DNA of 64,000 bases from contig JAQCAD010000004.1 in NCBI GenBank assembly GCA_027621915.1, positions 52,817-116,816 on the forward strand, in the 5' to 3' direction. Origin of the DNA: Pseudomonadota bacterium (lineage in GTDB: Bacteria; Pseudomonadota; Gammaproteobacteria; Steroidobacterales; Woeseiaceae). Below the pieces are notes generated by a model. That model was not told the origin of the DNA. It worked only from the letters and a program-made list of their open reading frames with translations, and did no database searches. The number at the start of each line of letters is the position of its first letter. Within the stretch, counting starts at the first letter, position 1. This document shows positions 1-9,298 of this stretch, one piece after another. Both the position numbers and the translations under genes were made by a program.

Positions 1-1
1 T

Positions 2-466
<465 letters not shown>

Positions 467-493
467 TCGGGCGAGTAACAACATGGATTTGCG

Positions 494-1435
494 ATGAAGA
501 TATGCATGGTGGGCGAAGGCGCGTTTGCCAAGAAACATCTCGCCGGGTTGAAAAATATCGACGGCGTCGAAGTGGCATCGCTGGTCGGTGGTGTAGCCGA
601 GGCAACGAAGACAGTTGCCGAAGAATTCGCTATACCGCACTGGACACTGGATTTGAACGAAGGTTTGGCACAACCGGGTGTCGTGGCCGCCATTCTTACG
701 ACCCCCACACCGATTCATGCACGACAGGCAGTCGACGTCATGCGCGCGGAAAAACACGTTGAAATAGAGATTCCGATTGCGGATTCGTTGGCGGACGCAA
801 GAATGGTCGACGCCGTACAAAAGGAAACCGGCCTGATTGCGATGGCCGGCCACACGCGCCGCTTCAATCCCTGCCATCAATGGATTCACGAAAGGTTAGG
901 GTCCGGTGACCTGACTCTGCAGCACCTGGATGTCCAGACTTTCTTTTTTCGACGGTCCAACCTGAACGCGGAGGGCAAACCACGCAGCTGGACCGATCAC
1001 CTGCTGTGGCATCACGCCTGCCACACGGTAGACCTTTTTCAGTACCAGACCGGCGAAGTGGCAAGCGATGTGCAGGCAATGCAGGGACCATTGCACCCAG
1101 AGCTTAAGATCGCGATGGATATGAGTATCGGTATGAAAGTTCCCGGCGGCGCAATGTGTTCCCTGACCCTGTCATTCAACAACAACGGCCCGCTCGGCAC
1201 GTTCTTCCGCTATATCTGCGACAACGGGACCTACATAGCGCGTTACGATGACCTCGTCGACGGGCATGAGAACGTGATCGATGTTTCGCAGGTGGATGTC
1301 TCAATGAACGGAATCGAGTTGCAGGACCGAGAGTTTATTTCGGCGATTCGTGAGAATCGTGAACCCAACGCCAGCGTTGCCCAGGTTCTGCCGGCAATGG
1401 AAACCTTACATCGGCTCGAACAGGTACTTAAGTAG
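494..1435 (+). CDS. ligC: 4-carboxy-2-hydroxymuconate-6-semialdehyde dehydrogenase
   Basis: This 313-residue Gfo/Idh/MocA-type oxidoreductase has an N-terminal Rossmann fold ('MKICMVGEGAFAKKHLAGL') and the motif 'HTRRFNPCHQWIHERL' seen in LigC proteins. LigC oxidises the ring-cleavage product of protocatechuate 4,5-dioxygenase (as its cyclic hemiacetal) to 2-pyrone-4,6-dicarboxylate with NADP+. Length matches the family (about 315 residues). It lies 27 bp after ligB and 35 bp before the reductive dehalogenase gene on the same strand, so co-transcription is likely. LigI, LigJ and LigK are not in the window and may lie to the left. Confidence 0.88.
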   Translation: MKICMVGEGAFAKKHLAGLKNIDGVEVASLVGGVAEATKTVAEEFAIPHWTLDLNEGLAQPGVVAAILTTPTPIHARQAVDVMRAEKHVEIEIPIADSLADARMVDAVQKETGLIAMAGHTRRFNPCHQWIHERLGSGDLTLQHLDVQTFFFRRSNLNAEGKPRSWTDHLLWHHACHTVDLFQYQTGEVASDVQAMQGPLHPELKIAMDMSIGMKVPGGAMCSLTLSFNNNGPLGTFFRYICDNGTYIARYDDLVDGHENVIDVSQVDVSMNGIELQDREFISAIRENREPNASVAQVLPAMETLHRLEQVLK

Positions 1436-1470
1436 TAAGGAAACCGAATGAAGACCTCAGGGATTTTTGC

Positions 1471-3642
1471 ATGATTTTTTTCTCTAACAAATCGCGACCT
1501 TATTACCTGGGGCCATATCCGCTCGAGCGGCTTAAAAGAGACGCCGATATTTTCACGATGGAAGCAGAGTTGCCGCGTCGTACGCGACCAGTCGCTGTAT
1601 CCGTGGCCAAAGATGGCTTCTCTGCTGCGCTAGGCAAATATCGCAGAATTTTTCATGCGCTGCGAGACGACGAACCTGTTGCCGTCAAAGCGCCGGTTCC
1701 CGATGACCTGCACCGGCGCATGGTTGACATCAAGGGTTCCGCTTATTTTCTCAATGCAAGCCAGGTTGGAATTTGCAGGCTCACGGAGTCGTGCTGGTAT
1801 GAGGATACCAGTCCGCTCAAACACAGCCATGCGATTGTTGTACTTGCCGAGCATTGCCGTGCACCGGAAAACGGCACACTGGCCAATTCGTGGGTCGAAG
1901 GTTGCGTCGACCAGGCCGCGTCGTTTCGCGCTTATGAAATAGCAATCAGCATTGCGAACCACATACAGCTGATGGGATTTTCCGCCGTCGCGCACGATGA
2001 CTCATCGGGCGATGTAGATCGTGACCGACTTGCCGTCATGTCGGGGCTTTGTGTGCGATCGGCCGGCAAGGTTCAGAATCCTTACCTGGACGAACGCTTT
2101 TCGCTTGCAGTCGTCACGACAGACTACGAATTGGTCACTGACGAGCCACTGTCGGCCCGCTCGGCGGCCGGTGCCCGGAATGTCGCTTACTGGCTGGGAA
2201 TCGGCGGCTCGACGTCAGGACTCGAGCGCTGGCGTCAGGCAAAGCGTCCGACGCACATGAGCAAGTTCGCGATGGAAACTGTTGATCGAGTGGATCGGCC
2301 AACGACGCTTATCATCGATGCAGAAGTGCCAAGGGTGCCGAAACGAGCATCGTTTTTTGAGCGCCCTATTCATGGAGACCTGGGAGAGAAGGCCCAACGT
2401 GAGCGCGTACGATTTTCATTCAAGCACCCGCTTGCAATGGCAATGACCAATCAGATCCGCGCGATGGTTCCGCATCAGGATGGCCCTGTAGCGGAGACTC
2501 AATCAGCCAGCTGTACTGACGCCGCGGAAAACACACGGGCGTTGAAATCGCTTTCCTATTTTCTTGGCGCTGAATTGACCGGTGTATGTGAAATACCGGA
2601 CTACGCGTGGTACTCGCATGTTGACGGCGGCAAGCCTGTTGAGTGTCATCACAAATATGCTGTTGTCATGCTGATCGATCAGGAATACGACACGATGGAA
2701 GGTGCGTCGGGGGACGACTTCATCTCAGGCGCGCAGTCGATGCGAGCCTACATGCGCGGCGCATTGATTGCCGGCATGATGGCGGAACATGTTCGCGCGT
2801 TGGGCTTCTCATCGCGCCCGCAAACGAATGCGGACTCCGAAGTCCTGCAGTTGCCGTTGATACTGTTGGCCGGCCTCGGCGAACTTAGCCGAATCGGCGA
2901 GCTGGTCCTCAATCCGTTCGTCGGCCCTCGTTTTAAATCCGTGGTATTGACAACTGATATGCCACTCATCGTCGACAAGCCAATTGACTTTGGCCTGCAG
3001 GAATTTTGTTCCGGTTGCCGGAAGTGCGCCCGCGAATGTCCTTGCGATGCGATAACGTGGGGCGACAAGGTCATGTTCAATGGCTATGAGATGTGGAAGC
3101 TCGATGCTGAACGATGTGCACGGTACCGCATAACCAACCAGCGTGGGCTTGCCTGCGGTCGTTGCATGAAAACGTGCCCATTGAACAAAGTGGTTACGTG
3201 GGATGGTCCGATTGCCACACAAGTCGCGAGCTGGTTGGGCATTAATGCAAGATGGCTGAAGCCAATCCTGATTCCGATCGCGACCCGTCTGGACGACCTG
3301 TTGGGCCATGGTGTGCGTAATCCAGCCAAGAAGTGGTGGCTCGATCTTGAAATTGTCGATGGTATTTGCGTTACGCCAAGGAAAGGCGTCAACGAACGTG
3401 ATCTCGACCTCAATCGCAAAGTCGATCCGGCTACGCAAAAAATTGCTTACTACAACGCGAATGTAATGCCGCCACCCGATAGCTATGGCATGCCGGTATT
3501 CCCTGATCGAAAAGCAGCGATCGCCGCTGCCGCACTCCTCGAAACGCCAGCGGAGGCCCGACAGAGAATTGCTGCCGGAGGTGCGACGCCGGCACACTAT
3601 ATTCCGACACCGCCGCTCGGAAACGCCAGGCACCCGAAGTGA
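1471..3642 (+). CDS. Aerobic-type reductive dehalogenase (cobalamin and two 4Fe-4S clusters)
   Basis: This 723-residue protein belongs to the soluble NpRdhA/BhbA reductive dehalogenase class, which removes halogen from halogenated phenols or hydroxybenzoates using cobalamin. It shows the internal duplication of that class: 'KGSAYFLNASQVGICRL' near residue 88 is echoed by 'KSLSYFLGAELTGVCEI' near 359; only the second half would bind cobalamin. The ferredoxin part has C513, C516, C519, C523 and then C562, C565, C569. Tyr427, Lys489 and Arg553 sit where I recall the NpRdhA active-site residues Tyr426, Lys488 and Arg552. There is no Tat signal and no reductase domain fused at the C-terminus, so an external electron donor is needed. 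QueG (epoxyqueuosine reductase) is related but much shorter. The halogenated substrate is inferred, not seen. Confidence 0.85.
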   Translation: MIFFSNKSRPYYLGPYPLERLKRDADIFTMEAELPRRTRPVAVSVAKDGFSAALGKYRRIFHALRDDEPVAVKAPVPDDLHRRMVDIKGSAYFLNASQVGICRLTESCWYEDTSPLKHSHAIVVLAEHCRAPENGTLANSWVEGCVDQAASFRAYEIAISIANHIQLMGFSAVAHDDSSGDVDRDRLAVMSGLCVRSAGKVQNPYLDERFSLAVVTTDYELVTDEPLSARSAAGARNVAYWLGIGGSTSGLERWRQAKRPTHMSKFAMETVDRVDRPTTLIIDAEVPRVPKRASFFERPIHGDLGEKAQRERVRFSFKHPLAMAMTNQIRAMVPHQDGPVAETQSASCTDAAENTRALKSLSYFLGAELTGVCEIPDYAWYSHVDGGKPVECHHKYAVVMLIDQEYDTMEGASGDDFISGAQSMRAYMRGALIAGMMAEHVRALGFSSRPQTNADSEVLQLPLILLAGLGELSRIGELVLNPFVGPRFKSVVLTTDMPLIVDKPIDFGLQEFCSGCRKCARECPCDAITWGDKVMFNGYEMWKLDAERCARYRITNQRGLACGRCMKTCPLNKVVTWDGPIATQVASWLGINARWLKPILIPIATRLDDLLGHGVRNPAKKWWLDLEIVDGICVTPRKGVNERDLDLNRKVDPATQKIAYYNANVMPPPDSYGMPVFPDRKAAIAAAALLETPAEARQRIAAGGATPAHYIPTPPLGNARHPK

Positions 3643-4394
3643 CCGACGAATCAGAAGCGCTGGCGGTGCCGGCGCGCCCGTCGGCAACCATTGTTATGCT
3701 CAGGGAGGCGAACCCGCACCCTGAGCTGTTGCTGGTCAAGCGTCGGGCTGGAGATGCATTTGGCGAAACTTACGCATTTCCTGGAGGCGTAATCGACAAA
3801 GGTGAATCAGCAGCCCGTAATTTTTGCGTTGGCCTCTCCTCCGACGAGGCAAACGAATTGCTGAAACTCCCGCATGGCGGGCTCGACTACTACATCGCCG
3901 TTATCAGGGAATTGTTTGAGGAGACGGGTGTTCTTTTAGCCACGGATCGCAACGGAGCCTGGGCCTGCAGTGACGCGCTGCCTGCAGATCTTCGCAGGCG
4001 AGTCGATAAAGGCTTAATGCCGTGGTCCGATTTTCTGACGCAGCAGATACTTACCCTGAGTTGCGATTCGCTGCACTACTTCGCTCACTGGGAAACACCG
4101 TTCAGTGAACCTAAAAGGTGGACAACACGATTCTTCATGGCCCAACTGCCGCCCGGTCAGGATGCATGCCATGACGGTCATGAGACGACGGATAGTTGCT
4201 GGGTATCCGCGTCGATCGCACTTGAACGCAGGAAGGCCGGGCAAATGGATATGCCCTACCCAACTTACAAGACGCTCGAAAGAATGCGGGGTTTTCGATC
4301 GATTCCTGAATTGTTCACGTGGGCAAAGGATCAGAGACTGGCGGGTGTCGAAATGATTCGACCGGATTTCAAGAGATGTCCCGACCAGTTCTGA
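3639..4394 (+). CDS. Nudix hydrolase, NUDT19-like
   Basis: This 251-residue protein carries a Nudix box with a long insertion: 'FPGGVIDKGES' is separated from 'IRELFEETGVLL' by about 30 residues, the arrangement seen in NUDT19-type CoA or acyl-CoA diphosphatases. The start is GTG and overlaps the last bases of the dehalogenase gene (stop at 3640-3642), which implies translational coupling. The end overlaps the next gene. Its role beside aromatic catabolism genes is unclear; cleavage of a CoA derivative or housekeeping of nucleotide derivatives are both possible. The family call is firm and the substrate is not known. Confidence 0.8.
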   Translation: MTDESEALAVPARPSATIVMLREANPHPELLLVKRRAGDAFGETYAFPGGVIDKGESAARNFCVGLSSDEANELLKLPHGGLDYYIAVIRELFEETGVLLATDRNGAWACSDALPADLRRRVDKGLMPWSDFLTQQILTLSCDSLHYFAHWETPFSEPKRWTTRFFMAQLPPGQDACHDGHETTDSCWVSASIALERRKAGQMDMPYPTYKTLERMRGFRSIPELFTWAKDQRLAGVEMIRPDFKRCPDQF

Positions 4395-5227
4395 GCACAC
4401 CACCGACACCCGGCAAAGCCGTCGAAATCGGGCACGGCGTGCGTCGCCTGCTCGCACCTAATGCCGGGCTGATGACCGGGCCCGGAACCAACACTTATCT
4501 CATCGGCGAAGCTGAAGTCGCTATCCTTGATCCTGGTCCGGCGATCGACGCTCACATTGAGGCGATCCTGCGTGACGCGCCGGGACCGATCAAATGGATA
4601 CTGGTTACTCACACTCATCCTGACCATTCACCGGCCGCCTGCAGGCTTGCCCAGGCAACCGGCGCACAACTGCTGGGGCAATCACCGCCCGATGGCCAGG
4701 TTCAGGACAGGTCTTTCGTACCGGATCGAAACTTAGGTAATGGCGATGTCCTTAAGACTGGCGAATTTGCACTGCGTGCTGTGCATACGCCAGGACACGC
4801 GTCCAACCACATTTGCTACCGGCATGAGGCGCTCCGCTGGCTTTTTACCGGTGATCACATCATGAGCGGCTCGACGGTCGTTATCGACCCTCCCGATGGC
4901 AACATGAAGCACTATCTCGAATCGCTGGAGCTGCTCAAGGAACTTGACCTTGCTGCGCTCGCGCCCGGCCACGGACCTGTGATCGATAACCCGGATGAGA
5001 CGGTTGACGGACTTATCAGGCATCGACTTAGCCGTGAAGCGAAGGTCATAGCATCACTCATCGACCACCCACTGCTCTCACTTCATGAACTGACAAAGAT
5101 TGTTTACGATGAAGTCGACAAGAATCTTCATCGTCTCGCCTCAAGATCATTGTTGGCACACCTGCTCAAACTCGAAACGGAGGGACGTGCGAGCCAGCGC
5201 AACGAAAGGTGGCAACTGAACAGTTAG
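4376..5227 (+). CDS. Metallo-beta-lactamase-fold hydrolase, LACTB2/glyoxalase II-like
   Basis: The protein has the metal-binding motif 'THTHPDHSPAA' and later 'HTPGHASNH', 'FTGDHIM' and 'APGHGP', the full set of ligands for a dinuclear metal site. A C-terminal winged-helix-like segment ('SLHELTKIVYDE') is typical of the LACTB2-like group. The reading frame is open further upstream to 4319, but the ATG at 4376 gives a 283-residue protein beginning 'MSRPVLSTPPTPGKAVEIG' that fits the family; it overlaps the Nudix gene by 19 bp. It closes the five-gene plus-strand run. Thioester or ester hydrolysis is inferred from the fold only. Confidence 0.82.
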   Translation: MSRPVLSTPPTPGKAVEIGHGVRRLLAPNAGLMTGPGTNTYLIGEAEVAILDPGPAIDAHIEAILRDAPGPIKWILVTHTHPDHSPAACRLAQATGAQLLGQSPPDGQVQDRSFVPDRNLGNGDVLKTGEFALRAVHTPGHASNHICYRHEALRWLFTGDHIMSGSTVVIDPPDGNMKHYLESLELLKELDLAALAPGHGPVIDNPDETVDGLIRHRLSREAKVIASLIDHPLLSLHELTKIVYDEVDKNLHRLASRSLLAHLLKLETEGRASQRNERWQLNS

Positions 5228-5246
5228 ATTGGGCAACGATCCGGTT

Positions 5247-5322
5247 CGACATTGCGAGCAATTAATGCCGCGTCACCGCGATCGACGGTTACCTCGTCAT
5301 TGCGAGCGAAGCGAAGCAATCT
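5247..5322. repeat. Dispersed 'CATTGCGAGC' repeat, one short and one full copy
   Basis: A short copy ('CGACATTGCGAGCA', near 5247) is followed by a full copy 'CGTCATTGCGAGCGAAGCGA' continuing 'AGCAATCTT' (5295-5322). A diverged copy occurs at 12281. The sequence fills the space between the convergent ends of the metallo-hydrolase gene and the minus-strand fatty-acid oxidation gene. Repeats with this core are known from many unrelated bacterial genomes. Confidence 0.6.
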
Positions 5323-5376
5323 TTATAGAGATCGTCACGTCGCTGCGCGACTCGCGATGGCGATCGCGCCAACACT

Positions 5377-7455
5377 TCACTCAAAATCAGCGAACTTTCC
5401 GCCCGAATCCGCAAGAGACTTCAGGAGTTCAGGTGGTTCCCAGTACATCGCCCCGAATCTTTCGCGAAACTCGCAGACCGTTTCGTAGACATGCTTGATT
5501 CCGATTGAATCGGCATAGTGCATTGGCCCGCCACGATGCCGGGGAAATCCGTAGCCATTCATCCAGATAACGTCAATGTCGCCTGACCTCTCTGCGATGC
5601 CCTCTTCAAGAATTCGCGCACCTTCGACGACGAGGCCATAAATGCAGCGTTGTACAATTTCCTCGTCACTGATATTTCGACGTTCTATGCCAAGCCGCCT
5701 GGCTTCTTTCGCAATGAGTACGGCGACTTCGGGATCCGGAACAGGTTTTCTCGAGCCTTCTTCGTAAAGATAGATCCCTTTACCGGTCTTCTGCCCGTAA
5801 CGGCCCAATTCTGCCAGCGCATCGGCGATGCGATAGAAACGAGGGTCATCAGGCAGGTCACTTCGTTCCTGGCGAACCTTGTAACCAACGTCGAGTCCGG
5901 CAAGATCGCCGACGGCGTTCGGTCCCATCGCCATGCCCCAGTCGAACAGAACCTGGTCGATAGTTTCCGGGGCCACGCCTTCCAGCAGCATCATCTGGTT
6001 TTCGCGACCATAGCTGTACAGCATGCGATTGCCGACAAATCCGAAGCAATTTCCAACAACGACGCCAATCTTGTTTAGTTTTTTTGCCAGCGCAAGTGAG
6101 GATACGATTACATCATCGGCCGTATCGGCACCTCGCACGATCTCAAGCAATCGCATGATGTGGGCCGGGCTAAAAAAGTGCAGGCCTATAACGTCCTGTG
6201 GTCGCGCAGTCGATGCCGCGATCTCGTCGATGTTCAGCGTCGATGTATTGCTCGCAAGAATTGCTCCCGCTTTCATCACTTTGTCCAATGCACCGAACAC
6301 TTCTTTCTTGAATGCCATGCTTTCGAAAACAGCCTCGATGACCAAGTCGGCGCCGACAATATCAGCGTAGCTCTCGGCATGCGAAAATCGTTTCAGGCTT
6401 TCTTGCATTTCCGCATCTGAAATTTTTCCTCTTTCCACGCCGCCCGCGCATAGCCTCTTTATTGTTTTTACGCCGCGTTCAAGACCCTCCTGATTGTTAT
6501 CAAGAATTGTCACGTTGAACCCGGCGGCCAGGCAGTTATACGCAATGCCTGCGCCCATCGTCCCGGCGCCGATTACTGCAACAGTCTTCACTTCCCGACC
6601 CGATGTCTCTTTGGCAATACCCGGTATCTTGGCGACCTGCCGTTCGGCAAAGAACGCATGGCGCAAGCCATCGGATTGCGAAGATGCCATGCATTCAAGA
6701 AACATCTCCCGTTCGCCAGCCAGGCCATCGTCAAAACTGGTTTTCGTCGCCAGTTCCACGCACCGGATAATTCTTTCCGGCGACATCAGGCCACGGGTTT
6801 TTGCCGCAATTTTTTTCCGTTCCACGTCGAATACACGTGCATCAACGGCCGCAATCTCCATGTCCCGAATGCGGCGCGGCCCTTGTTCAATACATTCCTT
6901 CATGAAATCGATCGCTTCGCTAAGCAGATCGACCTCGGCAACACGATCGATAGCACCGGATTCAAGTGCCTTGTCTGCCTTCACCGGATTACCGGACAGC
7001 ATCATGTCCATCGCTGCTTCTGCGCCAATCAGTCGGGGTAACCGCTGCGTACCGGAAGCGCCTGGCAGCAACCCGAGGTGTACTTCCGGTAATCCGACGG
7101 CGGCAGAACCCAGTGCGATCCGGTAGTGACAGCCCAGTGCGATTTCGAATCCTCCGCCCAGGGCGGTTCCATGAATGGCTGCAACAACGGGTTTCTTGCA
7201 GGCCTCGATCCTCGCGACGACAACTGGCAGATAGGGTTCTGCAGGCGGCTTGCCAAATTCCGTAATGTCGGCGCCGGCGATAAACGTTCGTCCCGAGCAG
7301 ACGATCAGTATTGCCTGACACTCGTCATCGCCGTCGGCGTCAACGATAGCACTCAACAGACCCTCTCGAACCGCCTGCGACAGCGCGTTAACCGGCGGGT
7401 TGTCAATGATGATCAGGGTTACGGCGCCATGCCGCTCGATGCCAACGACGCTCAT
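5377..7455 (-). CDS. Bifunctional enoyl-CoA hydratase / 3-hydroxyacyl-CoA dehydrogenase
   Basis: This 692-residue protein is a FadB/FadJ- or peroxisomal-type multifunctional enzyme of beta-oxidation. The N-terminal crotonase domain (residues about 1-190) has the oxyanion and catalytic segments 'GTALGGGFEIALGCHYR' and 'LPEVHLGLLPGASGTQRLP'. The NAD-binding domain begins at 'VAVIGAGTMGAGIAYNC' (about residue 290) and is followed by the dehydrogenase segment 'NTSTLNIDEIA...GLHFFSPAHIMRLLEIV' and two C-terminal helical domains. At about 690 residues it is closer in size to the peroxisomal type than to FadB. No thiolase lies beside it. The next upstream gene on the same strand is the M24 peptidase, 33 bp away. 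Confidence 0.9.
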   Translation of the reverse strand: MSVVGIERHGAVTLIIIDNPPVNALSQAVREGLLSAIVDADGDDECQAILIVCSGRTFIAGADITEFGKPPAEPYLPVVVARIEACKKPVVAAIHGTALGGGFEIALGCHYRIALGSAAVGLPEVHLGLLPGASGTQRLPRLIGAEAAMDMMLSGNPVKADKALESGAIDRVAEVDLLSEAIDFMKECIEQGPRRIRDMEIAAVDARVFDVERKKIAAKTRGLMSPERIIRCVELATKTSFDDGLAGEREMFLECMASSQSDGLRHAFFAERQVAKIPGIAKETSGREVKTVAVIGAGTMGAGIAYNCLAAGFNVTILDNNQEGLERGVKTIKRLCAGGVERGKISDAEMQESLKRFSHAESYADIVGADLVIEAVFESMAFKKEVFGALDKVMKAGAILASNTSTLNIDEIAASTARPQDVIGLHFFSPAHIMRLLEIVRGADTADDVIVSSLALAKKLNKIGVVVGNCFGFVGNRMLYSYGRENQMMLLEGVAPETIDQVLFDWGMAMGPNAVGDLAGLDVGYKVRQERSDLPDDPRFYRIADALAELGRYGQKTGKGIYLYEEGSRKPVPDPEVAVLIAKEARRLGIERRNISDEEIVQRCIYGLVVEGARILEEGIAERSGDIDVIWMNGYGFPRHRGGPMHYADSIGIKHVYETVCEFRERFGAMYWEPPELLKSLADSGGKFADFE

Positions 7456-7488
7456 TCCTGAACCCCGCTTTCGCGCGCCATCCGACGA

Positions 7489-8733
7489 CTAACCAAACGG
7501 GTGATCGATCGACAGGGAAAGTTCGGAGAAAAGTTGTGGGCCGTCGGCCGTAATATGCAGGCAATCTTCCAGGCGCACGCCGAACTCGCCAAAAATGTAA
7601 ATTCCGGGTTCGTTGGAAAAACACATGCCCGGCTCGAGCAGCGTCTTTTCACCTCGCACAAAATTGACCGGCTCATGCCCGTCCATACCGATACCGTGCC
7701 CGGTTCGGTGCGATAGACCGGGTGTCTTATAATCCGGTCCGTAGCCTTTGCTTTCGTAAAATGAGCGCACGACGTCGTCGACCCTGCCGGCCGGCGTACC
7801 AACAGTGGCCACTTCCAGCGCCCTTTGCTGGCCTCGTTTGACGGTATCCCAAACGTCTCTTTGTTTCTTCGTCGGCTCTCCGAATACCCAGGTTCGCGAG
7901 ATGTCGGACTCGTAGTCATGAACCGAACAACCGCAGTCCATCAGGATGATGCCGCCCTCTTGCAGCGTTTGCGGCTGATCGGACCCGTGTGGATAGGCGC
8001 TTGCTTCATTCAGCAGAACGCTCGCGAATTCTGGCTGGCCGCCCAGTTCAACGGTTGCCTTGTTCATCAGGGCTGAAATGTCCGCTGGCCGCATGCTTTT
8101 GTCGATATTGGCGTATACGTGCCGGTACGCAGCCATCGTTACATCGCTCGCTGCTTGCATGAGTGCAATTTCAGCGTTCGATTTAACCATTCGACACCCA
8201 CGCGTAACCTCATTAGCGGAAGCCACGCTGGTATTCGGTGCCGACTGCTTTAAACCATCGACAATGAAATAACGAATGGTTTCTTCGATACCAATGATTC
8301 CGCGCATCAAGCCCCGGTCGGATAAAATCCCGGCGAGGACATCGAAAGGATTCTCATGTTCGTTCCATGTTCGAACGTCGTTACCAAAAGCCAAACTTTC
8401 CCGGACTGACGGTTCTTCGAAATACGGTGTCACGAACGCGATTTCGCCGTCCGCCGGAATGACTGCCCCCGTAAAGCGCTCGGATCGCCACCAGCGAACG
8501 CCCGTAAAATACGTCAACGCTGACCCCGCCTCCAGCAGCAACGCATCGATTCCCGCTTTCTGCATCAATTGCTGGGCTTTTGCGACCCGTGACAGGCGTT
8601 CGGCAACAGTTATTTCCTCTGCGTCGCCAGTGATGCTGGCGAGGCTCGCAGAACTCTGCGCAGTCGCTGATCGCGGCATCGTCGCCGCCACGCCAAGCGC
8701 GCCTGAAAGCTTCAAGAAATGTCTTTTATTCAT
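7489..8733 (-). CDS. Exported M24-family metallopeptidase (Xaa-Pro peptidase-like)
   Basis: The C-terminal pita-bread domain keeps all five metal ligands: two Asp in 'MDCGCSVHDYESDISRTW', His in 'HRTGHGIGMDGHE', Glu in 'FSNEPGIYIFGE' and Glu in 'VRLED'. The chosen ATG at 8733 has an AGAGG ribosome-binding site 5-6 bases upstream and gives an N-terminus 'MNKRHFLKLSGALGVAATM' that resembles a Tat signal (twin K-R, FLK), so the enzyme probably acts in the periplasm. Length is 414 residues. Related folds include creatinase and the DMSP lyase DddP, so peptide hydrolysis is likely but not proven. Confidence 0.82.
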   Translation of the reverse strand: MNKRHFLKLSGALGVAATMPRSATAQSSASLASITGDAEEITVAERLSRVAKAQQLMQKAGIDALLLEAGSALTYFTGVRWWRSERFTGAVIPADGEIAFVTPYFEEPSVRESLAFGNDVRTWNEHENPFDVLAGILSDRGLMRGIIGIEETIRYFIVDGLKQSAPNTSVASANEVTRGCRMVKSNAEIALMQAASDVTMAAYRHVYANIDKSMRPADISALMNKATVELGGQPEFASVLLNEASAYPHGSDQPQTLQEGGIILMDCGCSVHDYESDISRTWVFGEPTKKQRDVWDTVKRGQQRALEVATVGTPAGRVDDVVRSFYESKGYGPDYKTPGLSHRTGHGIGMDGHEPVNFVRGEKTLLEPGMCFSNEPGIYIFGEFGVRLEDCLHITADGPQLFSELSLSIDHPFG

Positions 8734-8866
8734 TGTGACCTCTGTCGACAAACGGAAATTCGTTGCAGTGCCGGGATGGTCGCCGAATTTGCATCAATAG
8801 TCGAATCGGCCGATACCAGGCCAGAAGAATCTGAACCGCGCGCTATCATCGCGCAGGGGACAGGTA

Positions 8867-9298
8867 CTAGTTGTTTTCGGCTGCGTCCAGAATTGCTTTC
8901 AGTGCCGGAATGTCCTCCACCTCCGGTGGTTCGTCCCTGAACGTACGAATGTACGCGTAGATATTTTTCGCATCGTTGTCCGAAAGACTTGCGGCAGCAT
9001 AGTTCGGCATGCTTTGCGTCGGGAAGAGCGGATTCTGGTCCTCCCGGGCCCGAAGATACGTAAGAAATACGGTTTCATTGAACATGATGCCGCTCACGTC
9101 ATTCGCGAGATTCTGCCTGCCGATACCATTGTATCCGTGGCAGCCATAGCAACCGTAGTCGTAATACAGCTGCATTCCCTTTTTCGCATCGCCGGTCACC
9201 GGCCCGAACGCGACCTGAGCACCAACCGTTCCCATTATGAAAACGGAACCCGCGACCAGCATTGTGATTCGGTTGAAAAACTTCGTCATTATTGTCAT
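8867..9298 (-). CDS. Small periplasmic cytochrome c
   Basis: This 143-residue protein has an N-terminal hydrophobic signal ('MLVAGSVFIMGTVGAQVAF') and one haem-attachment motif CYGCH within 'YDYGCYGCHGYNGIG'; 'PTQSMPNYAAASLSDND' supplies the probable axial Met. The start codon overlaps the stop of the upstream TPP-enzyme gene in a TAATG arrangement (ATG at 9298); an in-frame second ATG lies at 9289. The frame is open far upstream, but that stretch is the shadow of the TPP gene. The tight coupling suggests that the cytochrome accepts electrons from, or acts together with, the exported TPP enzyme. That partnership is inference. Confidence 0.85.
   Translation of the reverse strand: MTIMTKFFNRITMLVAGSVFIMGTVGAQVAFGPVTGDAKKGMQLYYDYGCYGCHGYNGIGRQNLANDVSGIMFNETVFLTYLRAREDQNPLFPTQSMPNYAAASLSDNDAKNIYAYIRTFRDEPPEVEDIPALKAILDAAENN

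Noticed and set aside
2809..3687. 292-codon minus-strand ORF inside the reductive dehalogenase gene
   Set aside because: No recognisable domain; it is the shadow of a well-supported gene on the other strand.
5229..5498. Two overlapping plus-strand ORFs of 78-89 codons
   Set aside because: They arise from the dispersed repeat and the antisense of the fatty-acid oxidation gene.
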